From Wenzhouxiangella sp. XN24 (GTDB taxonomy: Bacteria; Pseudomonadota; Gammaproteobacteria; Steroidobacterales; XN24), in the NCBI RefSeq assembly GCF_011064545.1, contig NZ_JAAMFG010000034.1, positions 372,001 through 436,000 of the forward strand: DNA of 64,000 nucleotides, given 5' to 3'. The notes under the pieces are model-generated. The model was not told where the DNA came from. It saw only the letters and a list, made by a program, of their open reading frames with translations, and did not search any database. Positions 1-7,843 of the stretch are shown here, in pieces (position 1 is the stretch's first letter; each line of letters opens with the position of its first letter). The position numbers and the translations under genes were made by a program.

Positions 1-292
1 CGAAAATTCAATCCAGCTCGCTAGCTCGGAAGAGTGGCTTTCAGCACAGAGCCAGAATGTTGCAACGATAAAGAAGACGGAGAGGGATCTCATCGGATAT
101 TACCCGGCATGTCGACCACTTGCTTTCAGTCTGACTTACCCCGAATTGATACGGTAGTGACCAAACTCAGTCCCTGCAGATGACAATTGTCACAGCCGAC
201 TTGAGTGGTCAGCTGCCTTGGGGCAAGGAATAGTCCGACCAGTCGTTCGCGAACATCAAATATGCTTCCTCCGTGACACCGGACTTCTATCG
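1..292. other. Left edge stretch, no supported gene
   Basis: This stretch lies downstream of the class D beta-lactamase. On the plus strand a frame is open from the window edge (base 2) to a TAG at 155-157, giving 51 codons that could be the end of a gene lying outside the window. I do not recognise the peptide, and its length is compatible with chance at this modest GC content. Nothing else here is supportable. Confidence 0.25.
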
Positions 293-1093
293 CTAAGGTA
301 ATGCATCCACGGACCTGAGGACTGCCCGCCCAATCTTTTCTCTTTTGGCAAGGTCACTCAGGCGATCAGGCGTATCGATATTGAGCGCAAAAAACACCGG
401 CCCTGTTGGCCATTCGATCCATCCAACCCACCAGCCCATTGACCCCTCCCAGCCAGTCTTCGCACGGAGAATCCAGTGACGTCCGGCCTCAACGATCATG
501 ATGTCTTTCACTAAACGTTGATGCTCCACAGAGAATGGAAGTGCGTTCCGGTAAAGACGCTCCAACATCGCGATCTGCTCGTAGGCTGATATGGCAAGGT
601 TGCCATCCACCCAATAGCTCCCATCTTGGACCGTCGGATCCGCATTTCCATACGCTATCCGCTCCAGGTATTCCCGAGCTCCTTGAACGCCGATTGCGTT
701 CGCGAATTCCTGGTAAACCCAAATCGCAGAGCTGCGCATCGCCGAGCGCAGGTCCTGGTCGCGATTATGCTGTGCAAAACTCCGTTCAATCCCATCCCAC
801 GCAAAAACTTGAAATTCATCTCTGACAACTCCCGCATCAAGAGCGAACAAGGTGTGCACTATCTTGAAAGTTGAGGCGGGTGAGAACCTCACGGCCGCGC
901 GCTCGGGGGCATATACAAGAAGCTCACCTCCAGCTCCCTCGCCCTGAGTGGAACCACGGCGATCCGCTACGACAATAGTTCCCGTAGCGTCTTCATTGTC
1001 GAAGAACTTTTCCCAATCAGGGCGCTGCTGTCCAGCACCGATCGCGAGCGATGGCGTAGCGAATACCAATAGCGACAACAACCGAAGGAGCAT
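293..1093 (-). CDS. Class D (OXA-type) serine beta-lactamase
   Basis: Hydrolyses beta-lactams in the periplasm through an acyl-serine intermediate. All class D landmarks are present in order: STFK at residues 74-77 (nucleophile Ser74 and the lysine that is carboxylated in this family), SAI at 122-124 (the SxV element), YGN at 148-150, a Trp at 161 in the omega-loop region and KTG at 212-214. Residues 1-20 form a signal peptide. The open frame reaches an ATG at 1120, but the ATG at 1093 follows a strong GGAGG 6 bases upstream and begins directly with the signal peptide, so I use it. Length of 266 aa matches OXA enzymes (about 260-275). It lies 119 bases after the AraC-type gene on the same strand, so shared transcription is possible. 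The family call is secure; the substrate spectrum, including any carbapenem activity, cannot be read from sequence. Confidence 0.92.
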   Translation of the reverse strand: MLLRLLSLLVFATPSLAIGAGQQRPDWEKFFDNEDATGTIVVADRRGSTQGEGAGGELLVYAPERAAVRFSPASTFKIVHTLFALDAGVVRDEFQVFAWDGIERSFAQHNRDQDLRSAMRSSAIWVYQEFANAIGVQGAREYLERIAYGNADPTVQDGSYWVDGNLAISAYEQIAMLERLYRNALPFSVEHQRLVKDIMIVEAGRHWILRAKTGWEGSMGWWVGWIEWPTGPVFFALNIDTPDRLSDLAKREKIGRAVLRSVDALP

Positions 1094-1115
1094 TGTTCCT
1101 CCACGAGACTGGCAG

Positions 1116-1145
1116 GCCATATGGACCGTGAACGTGTCAATTCAA
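1116..1145 (-). promoter_or_regulatory. Possible promoter of the class D beta-lactamase
   Basis: On the minus strand a TTGAAT (1145-1140) overlapping a perfect TTGACA (1140-1135) lies upstream of TATGGC (1121-1116). The TTGAAT/TATGGC pair has an 18-base spacer. The -10 match is poor, so this is only a candidate. Confidence 0.3.
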
Positions 1146-1212
1146 GGATTCTTTGTGACCGTACACACTGGTCTGTGACTCGGCCTCATTGAAACCTTGA
1201 CTCGTCACCGCA

Positions 1213-2157
1213 CTATAACTGCACGACGGGGACGCAGATGCGGCAGCCAAACCGCCCCTCGGCATCACCGGGCTTCAACCCGTCCGGGTAATGTTCAAAG
1301 CAGGGACGGTGGTCGAGCTGAAGGCCGCTGGATGGCAACCATTCCCGGAGCAGCGCCGTCCATGCATCACCAATCTCGTCCGGCGTGCCAAGAAAATCGA
1401 GTACCGCGTAGCGCCCTCCGGGCAGAATCGTGCGAAACGGACGCCGGGTCAGTAATAGTTCTTTAGGTACTTCGACGCAGGCATCGTAGCGGCACAGATT
1501 TTCAAGCGTGATGTTCTGATCGTCATGGCTCACGCCGAACAGCGGCCGCGTAGAGATATGGTTTTCTTGAAGCCACGGCGAAACGACCTCCTCCCAGAAC
1601 TTGCCGACGTTTCGGCCATACGGACCGGTATAGCGAAGGTAGGCGACCGAGGCAGGGCGCAGTGTGTGAATGCGGACTTTCATGGCGGACTCCGACATTT
1701 GGGGGAACACGACCCCATGATGGCGCCCACCTAAGCCCTCCTCATGACTGGGGTTGCTCCACGCTGGACTGGATTTGCTGAGTTCAGATCCTTCGTGAGC
1801 GTTCTCGATTCGCCAATAGCGAGGGGAGCTGATGAAACGTTTTTTGAATGCGCGCGAAAAAGCCTCCACGGACTGGAAACCCACACCCAGTGCAATGTCG
1901 GTCACGGAACAGGCTGGTTGCGTAATCAGCCGCGTGGCAGCCACCTCGAGCCGTCTGCGTCGGATATAGGCGCCAAGGCTCTCACCGACCAAGGCCCGGA
2001 ACAACCTGTGAAAATGGAAGGGGGAGAATGCAGCAACCTTGGCGAGGCCTTCGAGTTCGAGCGGTTCCGCAAGGTTGTCGTCAATGTATCCAAGAACCCG
2101 ATGCACGCGGAACTGGTATGCGGCGCGACTGGAGTCAGTAGGACTGTTTCCCTTCAT
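1213..2157 (-). CDS. AraC-family regulator with GyrI-like effector domain
   Basis: A Rob/SoxS-like transcription factor of 314 aa. Residues about 18-120 form the double helix-turn-helix of the AraC family, recognisable from the FSPFHFHRLFRALVGES and VGFQSVEAFSRAFKKRF stretches. Residues about 155-314 form a GyrI-like (SOUL/BmrR-type) small-molecule pocket, with the typical opening VRIHTLRPASVAYLRYTGPY. This domain order is that of regulators sensing lipophilic or cationic drugs. The ATG at 2157 has a GAGG about 10 bases upstream. It lies between the DUF1203 gene and the beta-lactamase, all on one strand. Targets are unknown; control of the neighbouring genes is an inference from position only. 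Confidence 0.88.
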   Translation of the reverse strand: MKGNSPTDSSRAAYQFRVHRVLGYIDDNLAEPLELEGLAKVAAFSPFHFHRLFRALVGESLGAYIRRRRLEVAATRLITQPACSVTDIALGVGFQSVEAFSRAFKKRFISSPRYWRIENAHEGSELSKSSPAWSNPSHEEGLGGRHHGVVFPQMSESAMKVRIHTLRPASVAYLRYTGPYGRNVGKFWEEVVSPWLQENHISTRPLFGVSHDDQNITLENLCRYDACVEVPKELLLTRRPFRTILPGGRYAVLDFLGTPDEIGDAWTALLREWLPSSGLQLDHRPCFEHYPDGLKPGDAEGRFGCRICVPVVQL

Positions 2158-2288
2158 TCAGTGATCGCCTCGCTTTGCGCTGAGTTTCATCGCCCAGCGA
2201 AACCCATGCGCGGGGCCTTGGGAAGCCAGATATCTGGCTGGCAGGGGAACGGCGAAAGAAAAGACAACGACATCACCCGTATTCCATG

Positions 2289-2780
2289 TCAGCGCACACC
2301 CGTGGCGCGAGCAAAAAAACACCCGGCCGCCGCGAAATGGATATCCACATGACTGACGTGTTTGCTGCGAAATATATCTTTCAGGCACGAATCCAGGCTC
2401 GGTCCTTCGACCAGTTCCGCGGTCACCATCATTGCCTCGTGGTCGAACGCGCGCACCGATAACGACCGGCCAAGTAAACACGGGGGTATTTCTCCGACAC
2501 GGGAAAAACGTTCCACGCAGCCCTCAAGAACGAAGATCGCATGCGATGACCGGTATGGAGAATGCACCGCCATGTGTTCGTAATTGACAAGTATGATGCT
2601 GGCGTTCAGCGGCGCATCTCGCAGTGAGATCCGGTCTGGGAAGCCCGGTTCGGAGTCGACGCGCAGACGCCTTGCACGATGAGCTGCCAGCCCCGCATCA
2701 TCCCGGCCCCAGAGATACTCGAACCTGCGAGGATCCAGCCCTTCTATCTTGTAATCCATGTTCAGCTCCACACTTGCCAA
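2289..2780 (-). CDS. DUF1203 family protein
   Basis: A 163-aa cytoplasmic protein of unknown function. The family signature is clear: an N-terminal YKIEGLDP-like start, a PGFPDRISLRDA segment, VNYEHM followed by SPYRSSHAIFV, then LSVRAFDHEAMMVTAELVEG and a C-terminal VDIHFAAAGCFFAR. These invariant blocks define DUF1203, a small protein family common in proteobacteria and actinobacteria. It sits alone between the ABM-type monooxygenase and the AraC regulator, separated by 117 and 131 bases, so it may be separately transcribed. No catalytic role is established for the family. Confidence 0.82.
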   Translation of the reverse strand: MASVELNMDYKIEGLDPRRFEYLWGRDDAGLAAHRARRLRVDSEPGFPDRISLRDAPLNASIILVNYEHMAVHSPYRSSHAIFVLEGCVERFSRVGEIPPCLLGRSLSVRAFDHEAMMVTAELVEGPSLDSCLKDIFRSKHVSHVDIHFAAAGCFFARATGVR

Positions 2781-2897
2781 GGCGCCCGTTCAACGCACCC
2801 GTCCTGCGGCGAAGTCCTACGGAAAGTGACAAGTCGGTCGAGTGGCTAATTCCGCGGGCCAGACGGAAATCACCTCTTCTGCCCGCGTGTCGGCAAT

Positions 2898-3377
2898 CTA
2901 CCTGGGTGTAAACATCGGGACCGCTGTTTCCCCCGGTCCATCTTTCCTGATCGCCTTTCGGAGCCTCGCGGAGACCGTGCCACCAACCGGTGTTGTCTCG
3001 AACCGCTCACCGAATGTCCAAATAAGTGACCGGCCTTCCGAGATCGCATCCTGAACCGAAGGGACAGAGAGCGATGCCTCGTGGCTTTCCTTATTCTCCC
3101 AGACCTCCGTGACCCATAGCGCATCTTCGTCCTGCAGGTCATACGCCACGATGTAGCTGAGGCAGCCAGGCATACCGCCAACCCCATCAATCAGCACCCT
3201 GGCCAGGGCTTCTCGCTTGCCGTGTAAAGCGATAATTTTTCCCAATAATCCGAACATTTCATCTGGTCTCCTGGTCGAAAACACTCCGACTCCCATCAGG
3301 GCCACCGCACCACCCGCGAGCGCGAACATGAATGCTCGCCTTGCCGGCGAGTCACACTCGGTTTGTGCCCTAGTCAT
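2898..3377 (-). CDS. Exported antibiotic-biosynthesis-monooxygenase (ABM) domain protein
   Basis: A 159-aa protein whose residues about 41-130 form an ABM/YgiN-type ferredoxin-like domain, starting with the canonical FGLLGKIIALHGKREAL and containing the CLSYIVAYDLQDEDALWVTEVW strand pattern. Members are cofactor-free monooxygenases acting on quinols or polyketides. Unusually, about 40 residues precede the domain: an ARRAFM twin-arginine-like motif and a hydrophobic run (ALAGGAVALMGVGV), indicating export or membrane anchoring. The ATG at 3377 overlaps the upstream serine-hydrolase stop as ATGA, which supports this long start over the internal Met at residue 41. Translation is probably coupled to the hydrolase. 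A C-terminal extension of about 25 residues is charged. Substrate unknown. Confidence 0.75.
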   Translation of the reverse strand: MTRAQTECDSPARRAFMFALAGGAVALMGVGVFSTRRPDEMFGLLGKIIALHGKREALARVLIDGVGGMPGCLSYIVAYDLQDEDALWVTEVWENKESHEASLSVPSVQDAISEGRSLIWTFGERFETTPVGGTVSARLRKAIRKDGPGETAVPMFTPR

Positions 3378-4765
3378 ATACAGGACTTACGGGCAAGGGC
3401 CAGTACCCTGCGCTCGAAGTCACTGAATACGTCGGTGTCAGGGTTGTACTGTGGCGAGCTTTCAACCATGCGCACGGCGACCAGTCCTGCTGCAGGGAGT
3501 ACCACCAGATACTGGCCGAGGTATCCCCGCGCGCTATAGCCGATGACTTCCTCACCATCCCGGACCAGCCACCAAAGCAGCCCAACCTTATCGGTCAGTT
3601 CGGAACTGGGCTGAATACTCTCGTCGAACCACTGCTCGTCAATCAGGCGCGCACCGGCCCACTCACCTCGTCGGATGACAAGCTCACCAAGCGTGGCGAG
3701 ATCACGAGCATGGATCTGCAGACCTGCCATTCCGTGCGGGTTTCCAGCGCTGTCGCGTGACCAGCTGAAATCGGTAATGCCAAGTGCACTAAACAGGTTG
3801 TCACGCAGGAACTCGTCGAGTGGCTGACCCGAGGCTCGACCTATGACTCCGGCGAGCAGATTCGTTGCGCTATTGTTGTAGACGAAGCGTGTGCCAGGCC
3901 TCTGTACGATCGGCGACTCGAGAGCGAACCTGACGAAGTCATCACTCTCATAGATCGGATGCGTTGGCATGGGCGAAAACAGCCCTGAAGTGTGGGACAA
4001 CAGGTGACGGACGGTGATCGATTCGCGCCCCCCGGAACTCCATTCACGATAGAAATCATGAACCGGGACGTCTATGGATTCGAGAAGCCCCAGCGTTAGC
4101 AATCGGCCGATAGCCAGGTTCAGGATTGATTTCGTGGCGGACATCGCCTCGATCCTTCGGCTCTCGCCTTGGGCGTACCACTCGCCGACGAGCTTTCCAT
4201 TCAGGTTGATGACCATAGCCGTCGAGCCGCTGGCGGCGGCCGCCGTCACCATACATTCCAAGGCGGTTGGGTCAACGCTTTCCGCGGCTGGCCCTACCGT
4301 CGTTTGCTCCAGCGTGGTAATGCGCGCTGCGATCGCTGCTTCACGCTCGGCCCGTCTCTTCTCTCGCTCGACGAGGTAGCCCTGCCAGGCAACAGAGTTC
4401 TCGCGAACAAGGCGCATCGGGACGGCACGCTCACCCTGATCGTGCAACACCAGCGTGCCACGCGCTTCGCCGTCATGGACAGTGCCGCGAAATATCCGCG
4501 CGGGCGTAATGCGCATGACTAGAACATCTCCGTCTAGCTCGACGGACGCTATCGGAATATCAAGCACACCTTCGGCCGGAAGCGAAAAGGTGCCGGTCAG
4601 TCGTCCGTTTTCGCGATTGAGCGAGATCAGCACTTCGCTGGCGTCAGGGGCTTCCCCGAGTTCTCCCTCCCACGTGCCTTCGTATGTTGGCGTGAACAGT
4701 TCACCTGATGCAGTCTGTGCACCGAGCGTAAGGACTATCAATGCGATATGGGTTAGATGTTTCAT
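3374..4765 (-). CDS. Exported serine hydrolase of the class C beta-lactamase/esterase family
   Basis: A 463-aa protein with a signal peptide (residues 1-22), a beta-rich N-terminal domain of about 100 residues, and a PF00144-type domain. The catalytic SATK (SxxK) lies near residue 210, followed by HTSG, and the YNN of FVYNNSATN fits the YxN element. The family includes penicillin-binding enzymes, DD-peptidases and esterases, and sequence does not decide between them. The frame opens at a TTG at 4786, but the ATG at 4765 has AGAGG at good spacing and begins the signal peptide. It follows the FAD monooxygenase by 30 bases and overlaps the ABM gene by 4, so the three probably form one transcript. 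Confidence 0.83.
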   Translation of the reverse strand: MKHLTHIALIVLTLGAQTASGELFTPTYEGTWEGELGEAPDASEVLISLNRENGRLTGTFSLPAEGVLDIPIASVELDGDVLVMRITPARIFRGTVHDGEARGTLVLHDQGERAVPMRLVRENSVAWQGYLVEREKRRAEREAAIAARITTLEQTTVGPAAESVDPTALECMVTAAAASGSTAMVINLNGKLVGEWYAQGESRRIEAMSATKSILNLAIGRLLTLGLLESIDVPVHDFYREWSSGGRESITVRHLLSHTSGLFSPMPTHPIYESDDFVRFALESPIVQRPGTRFVYNNSATNLLAGVIGRASGQPLDEFLRDNLFSALGITDFSWSRDSAGNPHGMAGLQIHARDLATLGELVIRRGEWAGARLIDEQWFDESIQPSSELTDKVGLLWWLVRDGEEVIGYSARGYLGQYLVVLPAAGLVAVRMVESSPQYNPDTDVFSDFERRVLALARKSCI

Positions 4766-4795
4766 TGAGTTGCCTCTTGGAACCAAAAACAGGGT

Positions 4796-5995
4796 TTAAG
4801 CCGGCGCAGGAGTGATGGGTTCATGCCAATCAACGCGGTAGTCATGTATCCACGCCAGCCTTTCTTCTGTCGCGAACAGACGTAAAGCGATCGGCATCAT
4901 CAGATCCCTCAGCCATGCTGCCGCGCGATTCGGAGGAGCCTTGTAGTTTCCTCGCTGCCGACCCACCGCGACGATTCGCTCTGCACGCGGCTTGCGCAAA
5001 GCCTCGTAGCGTTCCAAAGCCGCTCGTGTCGGGGCTAGATCACGAAGGCACTTCGCCAGGACTAACGCATCTTCTATGGCCAGCGAAGCGCCCTGCCCTG
5101 CGCTTGGTGATACTGCATGAGCTGAGTCACCGACCAGGACCGCACGCCCGCGATGCCATCTGGGGATTGAAGGGATATCATGAATCGGCGCAACCCAAAT
5201 ACTCGGCGCGCGGCGAATGAGATGGGTGATGTAGGCAGGATCTGCCGAAAACAGCTCCACGAGCTTCTGGCGCCAGCTCGCCATGGAAATTTCATCCAGC
5301 TCGTCGCGTTTCGGTTCGCTCTTGTGCCCAATATTGGCAAACCACCAGGCTTCCCCGTCATCACGTACCGTGTAACCGAAGAACGCGCGACGCCCCCAGA
5401 CCATACGCATTGTGTCAACCGTAGGTTCAAGGCCAGAGTCTCGAACAATGCCCCCGAAATTCAACAGGCCCGTATAACTCGGACCAGGCGCAATAGGCGA
5501 CATGATTTGTCGGACACGCGAATGAATTCCATCGGCACCGATCAGCAGGTCCGCACACGCCTCGGTCCCGTCAGTGAAGCGTGCCGTGACCGAGTCACTT
5601 GCCACTTGGTAGGTTAAGAGCCGCTTGCCGTAGTGAAACTGAACTCCTTTTGATTGCGCGGCCACTGCGAGGGATTCCTGCAGCGCGCCTCTTGAGATGG
5701 TCACACTGGGGATTCCGTCACGCAGGCTGCCGTTGCAAACAATCCCTAAAAGTTGGCCTGCAGCATTCCGGAACTCCGACCTCGGGGTCGGGATCGTCTG
5801 TTCACGAAGGACCGGCTCCAAGAGGTCCAATTCATCGAGCGCGCGCATTCCATTGACGCCGAGCCCCAAGAAGAGACCCGGCGATTCGGGTTGTCCTCTG
5901 CGGGCTTCGTAGACAGTTGCTTCAATACCAATGTTTCGCAATGCCATTGCCGTCACGGGGCCCGCGATTCCTGCGCCGATTATCAATACCCGCAT
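4796..5995 (-). CDS. FAD-dependent aromatic-type monooxygenase
   Basis: A 399-aa flavoprotein hydroxylase of the PHBH/TetX class A group. The ADP-binding GxGxxG (IIGAGIAGP) is at the N-terminus, the LLIGADGIHSRVR (DG motif) near residue 160, and the GRAVLVGDSAHAVSPSAGQG (GD motif, ribityl binding) near residue 290. Such enzymes use NAD(P)H and O2 to hydroxylate aromatic or polyketide substrates; TetX relatives inactivate tetracyclines, but nothing here identifies the substrate. It heads the three-gene unit with the exported hydrolase and ABM protein and lies 267 bases after the TetR-type gene on the same strand. A purine-rich GAAGAGGGAC precedes the ATG. Confidence 0.87.
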   Translation of the reverse strand: MRVLIIGAGIAGPVTAMALRNIGIEATVYEARRGQPESPGLFLGLGVNGMRALDELDLLEPVLREQTIPTPRSEFRNAAGQLLGIVCNGSLRDGIPSVTISRGALQESLAVAAQSKGVQFHYGKRLLTYQVASDSVTARFTDGTEACADLLIGADGIHSRVRQIMSPIAPGPSYTGLLNFGGIVRDSGLEPTVDTMRMVWGRRAFFGYTVRDDGEAWWFANIGHKSEPKRDELDEISMASWRQKLVELFSADPAYITHLIRRAPSIWVAPIHDIPSIPRWHRGRAVLVGDSAHAVSPSAGQGASLAIEDALVLAKCLRDLAPTRAALERYEALRKPRAERIVAVGRQRGNYKAPPNRAAAWLRDLMMPIALRLFATEERLAWIHDYRVDWHEPITPAPA

Positions 5996-6262
5996 GTCCC
6001 TCTTCTTCCTCTCTAGATCAGGCCATGGCCAAGGTAGGATTCGCTCGGTTTTGCGACCGGTCTATCGGTACGCCGTGGGCCGGAAAATACTGAAGAGAAT
6101 CGGATTGGCGTACTTGACCGTACTTGCTTTTTTCGGACCATGACCACGCGCGATGGTGGTCCAGGTCGGATGCTCGTCTTTCGATCGCGGCCGAAAGCCG
6201 CCAATGATTCCCCTCGGAATGCGCGGTACATCATGGCAACTCGCTCTCCATTTCTCAGCCAA

Positions 6263-6910
6263 TCAATTGGCCAGACCGCGCAGCAACGCCGATAGTCCGC
6301 ATAAGAAATCCACCTCTCCGGGATGCTGAGCCAGGTGTGCAGCATGCCGTCGCGTATGCGGAAAGTTGGCAGCGGGAAGTCTGGTGTTTCGCGCGTGCGC
6401 ACGTGCCTGACGGTCCGTTCGATCAGGTTCGTTGAGCCGAGCCGCTTCCAGGGCGACGTGTCCTAGCGTGTACGCCAATAGAGCGCGGACAGCGCGCACC
6501 CCGTCGTTGCCGCGGATGCCCCCCTCATCGAGCCAAGCGAGCATTTTTTCGCCGAGAGCGACGGCCACAGGACCGCCGGGCCGACTCAGGAAGGCCGGAG
6601 CAAGCGTCGGGTGCGACAACACCGTTGAGCGCGTGGACAGCATGAGCATACGAAGACGTGCATCCCAAGTTGATTCTTTATCCCCGGGGATCGTGATGCC
6701 TTCGAGCACACGCTCGAGCATTGCCGCGAGCAAGGCGTCCTTGTCCGCCACATAGGTATATAGCGAGTTAGGAGCGACGCCGAGCCGTTCGGCCAGTTTT
6801 CGCATCGAGAGCCCCTCCAGCCCTTCCGAGTCCGCCAACCTGAGAGCCATCTCCAATATGTATGTCTGGGAGAGTCCGGCCCTCTCCCCCCGGCCGCGCA
6901 TATTCGCCAT
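6263..6910 (-). CDS. TetR-family transcriptional repressor
   Basis: A 215-aa repressor. The N-terminal helix-turn-helix spans about residues 10-60 (ILEMALRLADSEGLEGLSMR then LAERLGVAPNSLYTYVADKD), typical of TetR proteins, and the remaining all-helical part is the ligand-binding and dimer domain. An upstream TTG at 6922 keeps the frame open, but the ATG at 6910 has GAGGAC 8 bases before it and is preferred. The gene is divergent from the dienelactone-hydrolase-type gene at 7032, and a 21-base palindrome lies between them, which fits autoregulation plus control of the neighbour. It may also affect the downstream FAD monooxygenase unit. Ligand unknown. Confidence 0.87.
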   Translation of the reverse strand: MANMRGRGERAGLSQTYILEMALRLADSEGLEGLSMRKLAERLGVAPNSLYTYVADKDALLAAMLERVLEGITIPGDKESTWDARLRMLMLSTRSTVLSHPTLAPAFLSRPGGPVAVALGEKMLAWLDEGGIRGNDGVRAVRALLAYTLGHVALEAARLNEPDRTDRQARAHARNTRLPAANFPHTRRHAAHLAQHPGEVDFLCGLSALLRGLAN

Positions 6911-6960
6911 GTTGGTCCTCAAACAATCACCAGCTTTTTGGGATTGTTCCCGTCGTTATC

Positions 6961-6981
6961 ATATTGTACAGTGTCCAATAT
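6961..6981. promoter_or_regulatory. Candidate TetR operator palindrome
   Basis: A 21-base odd-centred inverted repeat, core TATTG-TACA-G-TGTC-CAATA, that matches its own complement except for one symmetric pair and the central base. It lies 51 bases before the TetR-type start and 51 before the divergent hydrolase start. Its size, symmetry and placement are those of TetR-family operators. On the minus strand a TATGAT overlaps its edge, so binding there would block transcription of the regulator itself. Confidence 0.68.
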
Positions 6982-7031
6982 AGCACGATTTTCTATGCCC
7001 AGGAATCATCAATCTGTGCTGAGGAGTTGCC

Positions 7032-7616
7032 GTGTCGCACGAAATCGTACTTTTCCATTCCGTCCTTGGACTGCGTCCCGCGGTAACACGCTGGGCCGAG
7101 TTGTTGCGCGCCGCAGGGCACACCGTGCACACCCCGGACCTTTACGACGGACAGGTGTTTGATGGATACCCGGCAGGGCTGGCGTTTCTCGACTCGATTG
7201 GCGGCATTGAGACATTGATGGCGAGAACGCGGGCGGCTGTCATCGATCTGCCGAAGGACGTCGTTTACGCTGGATTCTCCAATGGCGGAGGGTCGGCCCA
7301 ATACCTGGCACTTACGCGACCCGGTGCCCGCGGCATCATCCTTTATCACGCGGCACTCCCGCTTGAAGCCTTTGGCACCGCCTGTTGGCCCACGGAGCTT
7401 CCAGTGCAGATTCACTATGCAGAGGAGGATCCCTTTCGTGACCCCGCCAATGAAGAGGCACTCCTCAATGCCGCCAGGCAGGCCGATAGTCGAGGGGAGC
7501 TCTGGATCTATAGCGGCGATGGACACCTGTTCTCCGACCCTCAACTGCCGGACTGGGATGCTGCCGCCGATGCCCTAATGAAAGAGCGCACGCTGGCGTT
7601 CCTCGACGCGCTGTGA
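7032..7616 (+). CDS. Dienelactone hydrolase family protein (serine nucleophile)
   Basis: A 194-aa alpha/beta hydrolase. The nucleophile elbow is GFSNGG with Ser83 where classical dienelactone hydrolases have Cys, the acid is probably Asp133 (EEDPF) and the base His165 (GDGH). The length and the LFHSVLGL...WAELLRAAGHTVHTPDLYDG opening fit the short DLH branch. The start is GTG at 7032 with GAGGAG just upstream. It is divergent from the TetR-type gene with the palindrome between them, so it is the most likely regulated target. Family members cleave lactones or small esters; the substrate is unknown here. Confidence 0.85.
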   Translation: MSHEIVLFHSVLGLRPAVTRWAELLRAAGHTVHTPDLYDGQVFDGYPAGLAFLDSIGGIETLMARTRAAVIDLPKDVVYAGFSNGGGSAQYLALTRPGARGIILYHAALPLEAFGTACWPTELPVQIHYAEEDPFRDPANEEALLNAARQADSRGELWIYSGDGHLFSDPQLPDWDAAADALMKERTLAFLDAL

Positions 7617-7843
7617 GGTCACCGTGCGGCGGCACTACTCGTATGCAGGCGCACGCGTCGGCCAAGCATCGCGGGTTTTGGGTCCGCCAATCCGCAAGCG
7701 TGATCGAGCGTTTAATGATGGTGTTGTTCAACAATTTCCATTTCCAGACGCCGCCATGAATCAGCTTTTCGGCTTTGCAAGCCCCGGTTTTTTGCTTCGT
7801 GCAGGGTGATGGACGATAGCCGATGGCAAGGAGAGACCACGAG

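Noticed and set aside
2158-2481. Minus-strand frame between the AraC gene and DUF1203
   Set aside because: It overlaps the DUF1203 gene in another frame and resembles nothing; the DUF1203 frame has the conserved family blocks.
6013-6262. Small minus-strand frames between the TetR gene and the FAD monooxygenase
   Set aside because: They need a TTG start or overlap the TetR gene, and I found no convincing family match. A faint likeness to the end of DUF1428 proteins was too weak to keep.
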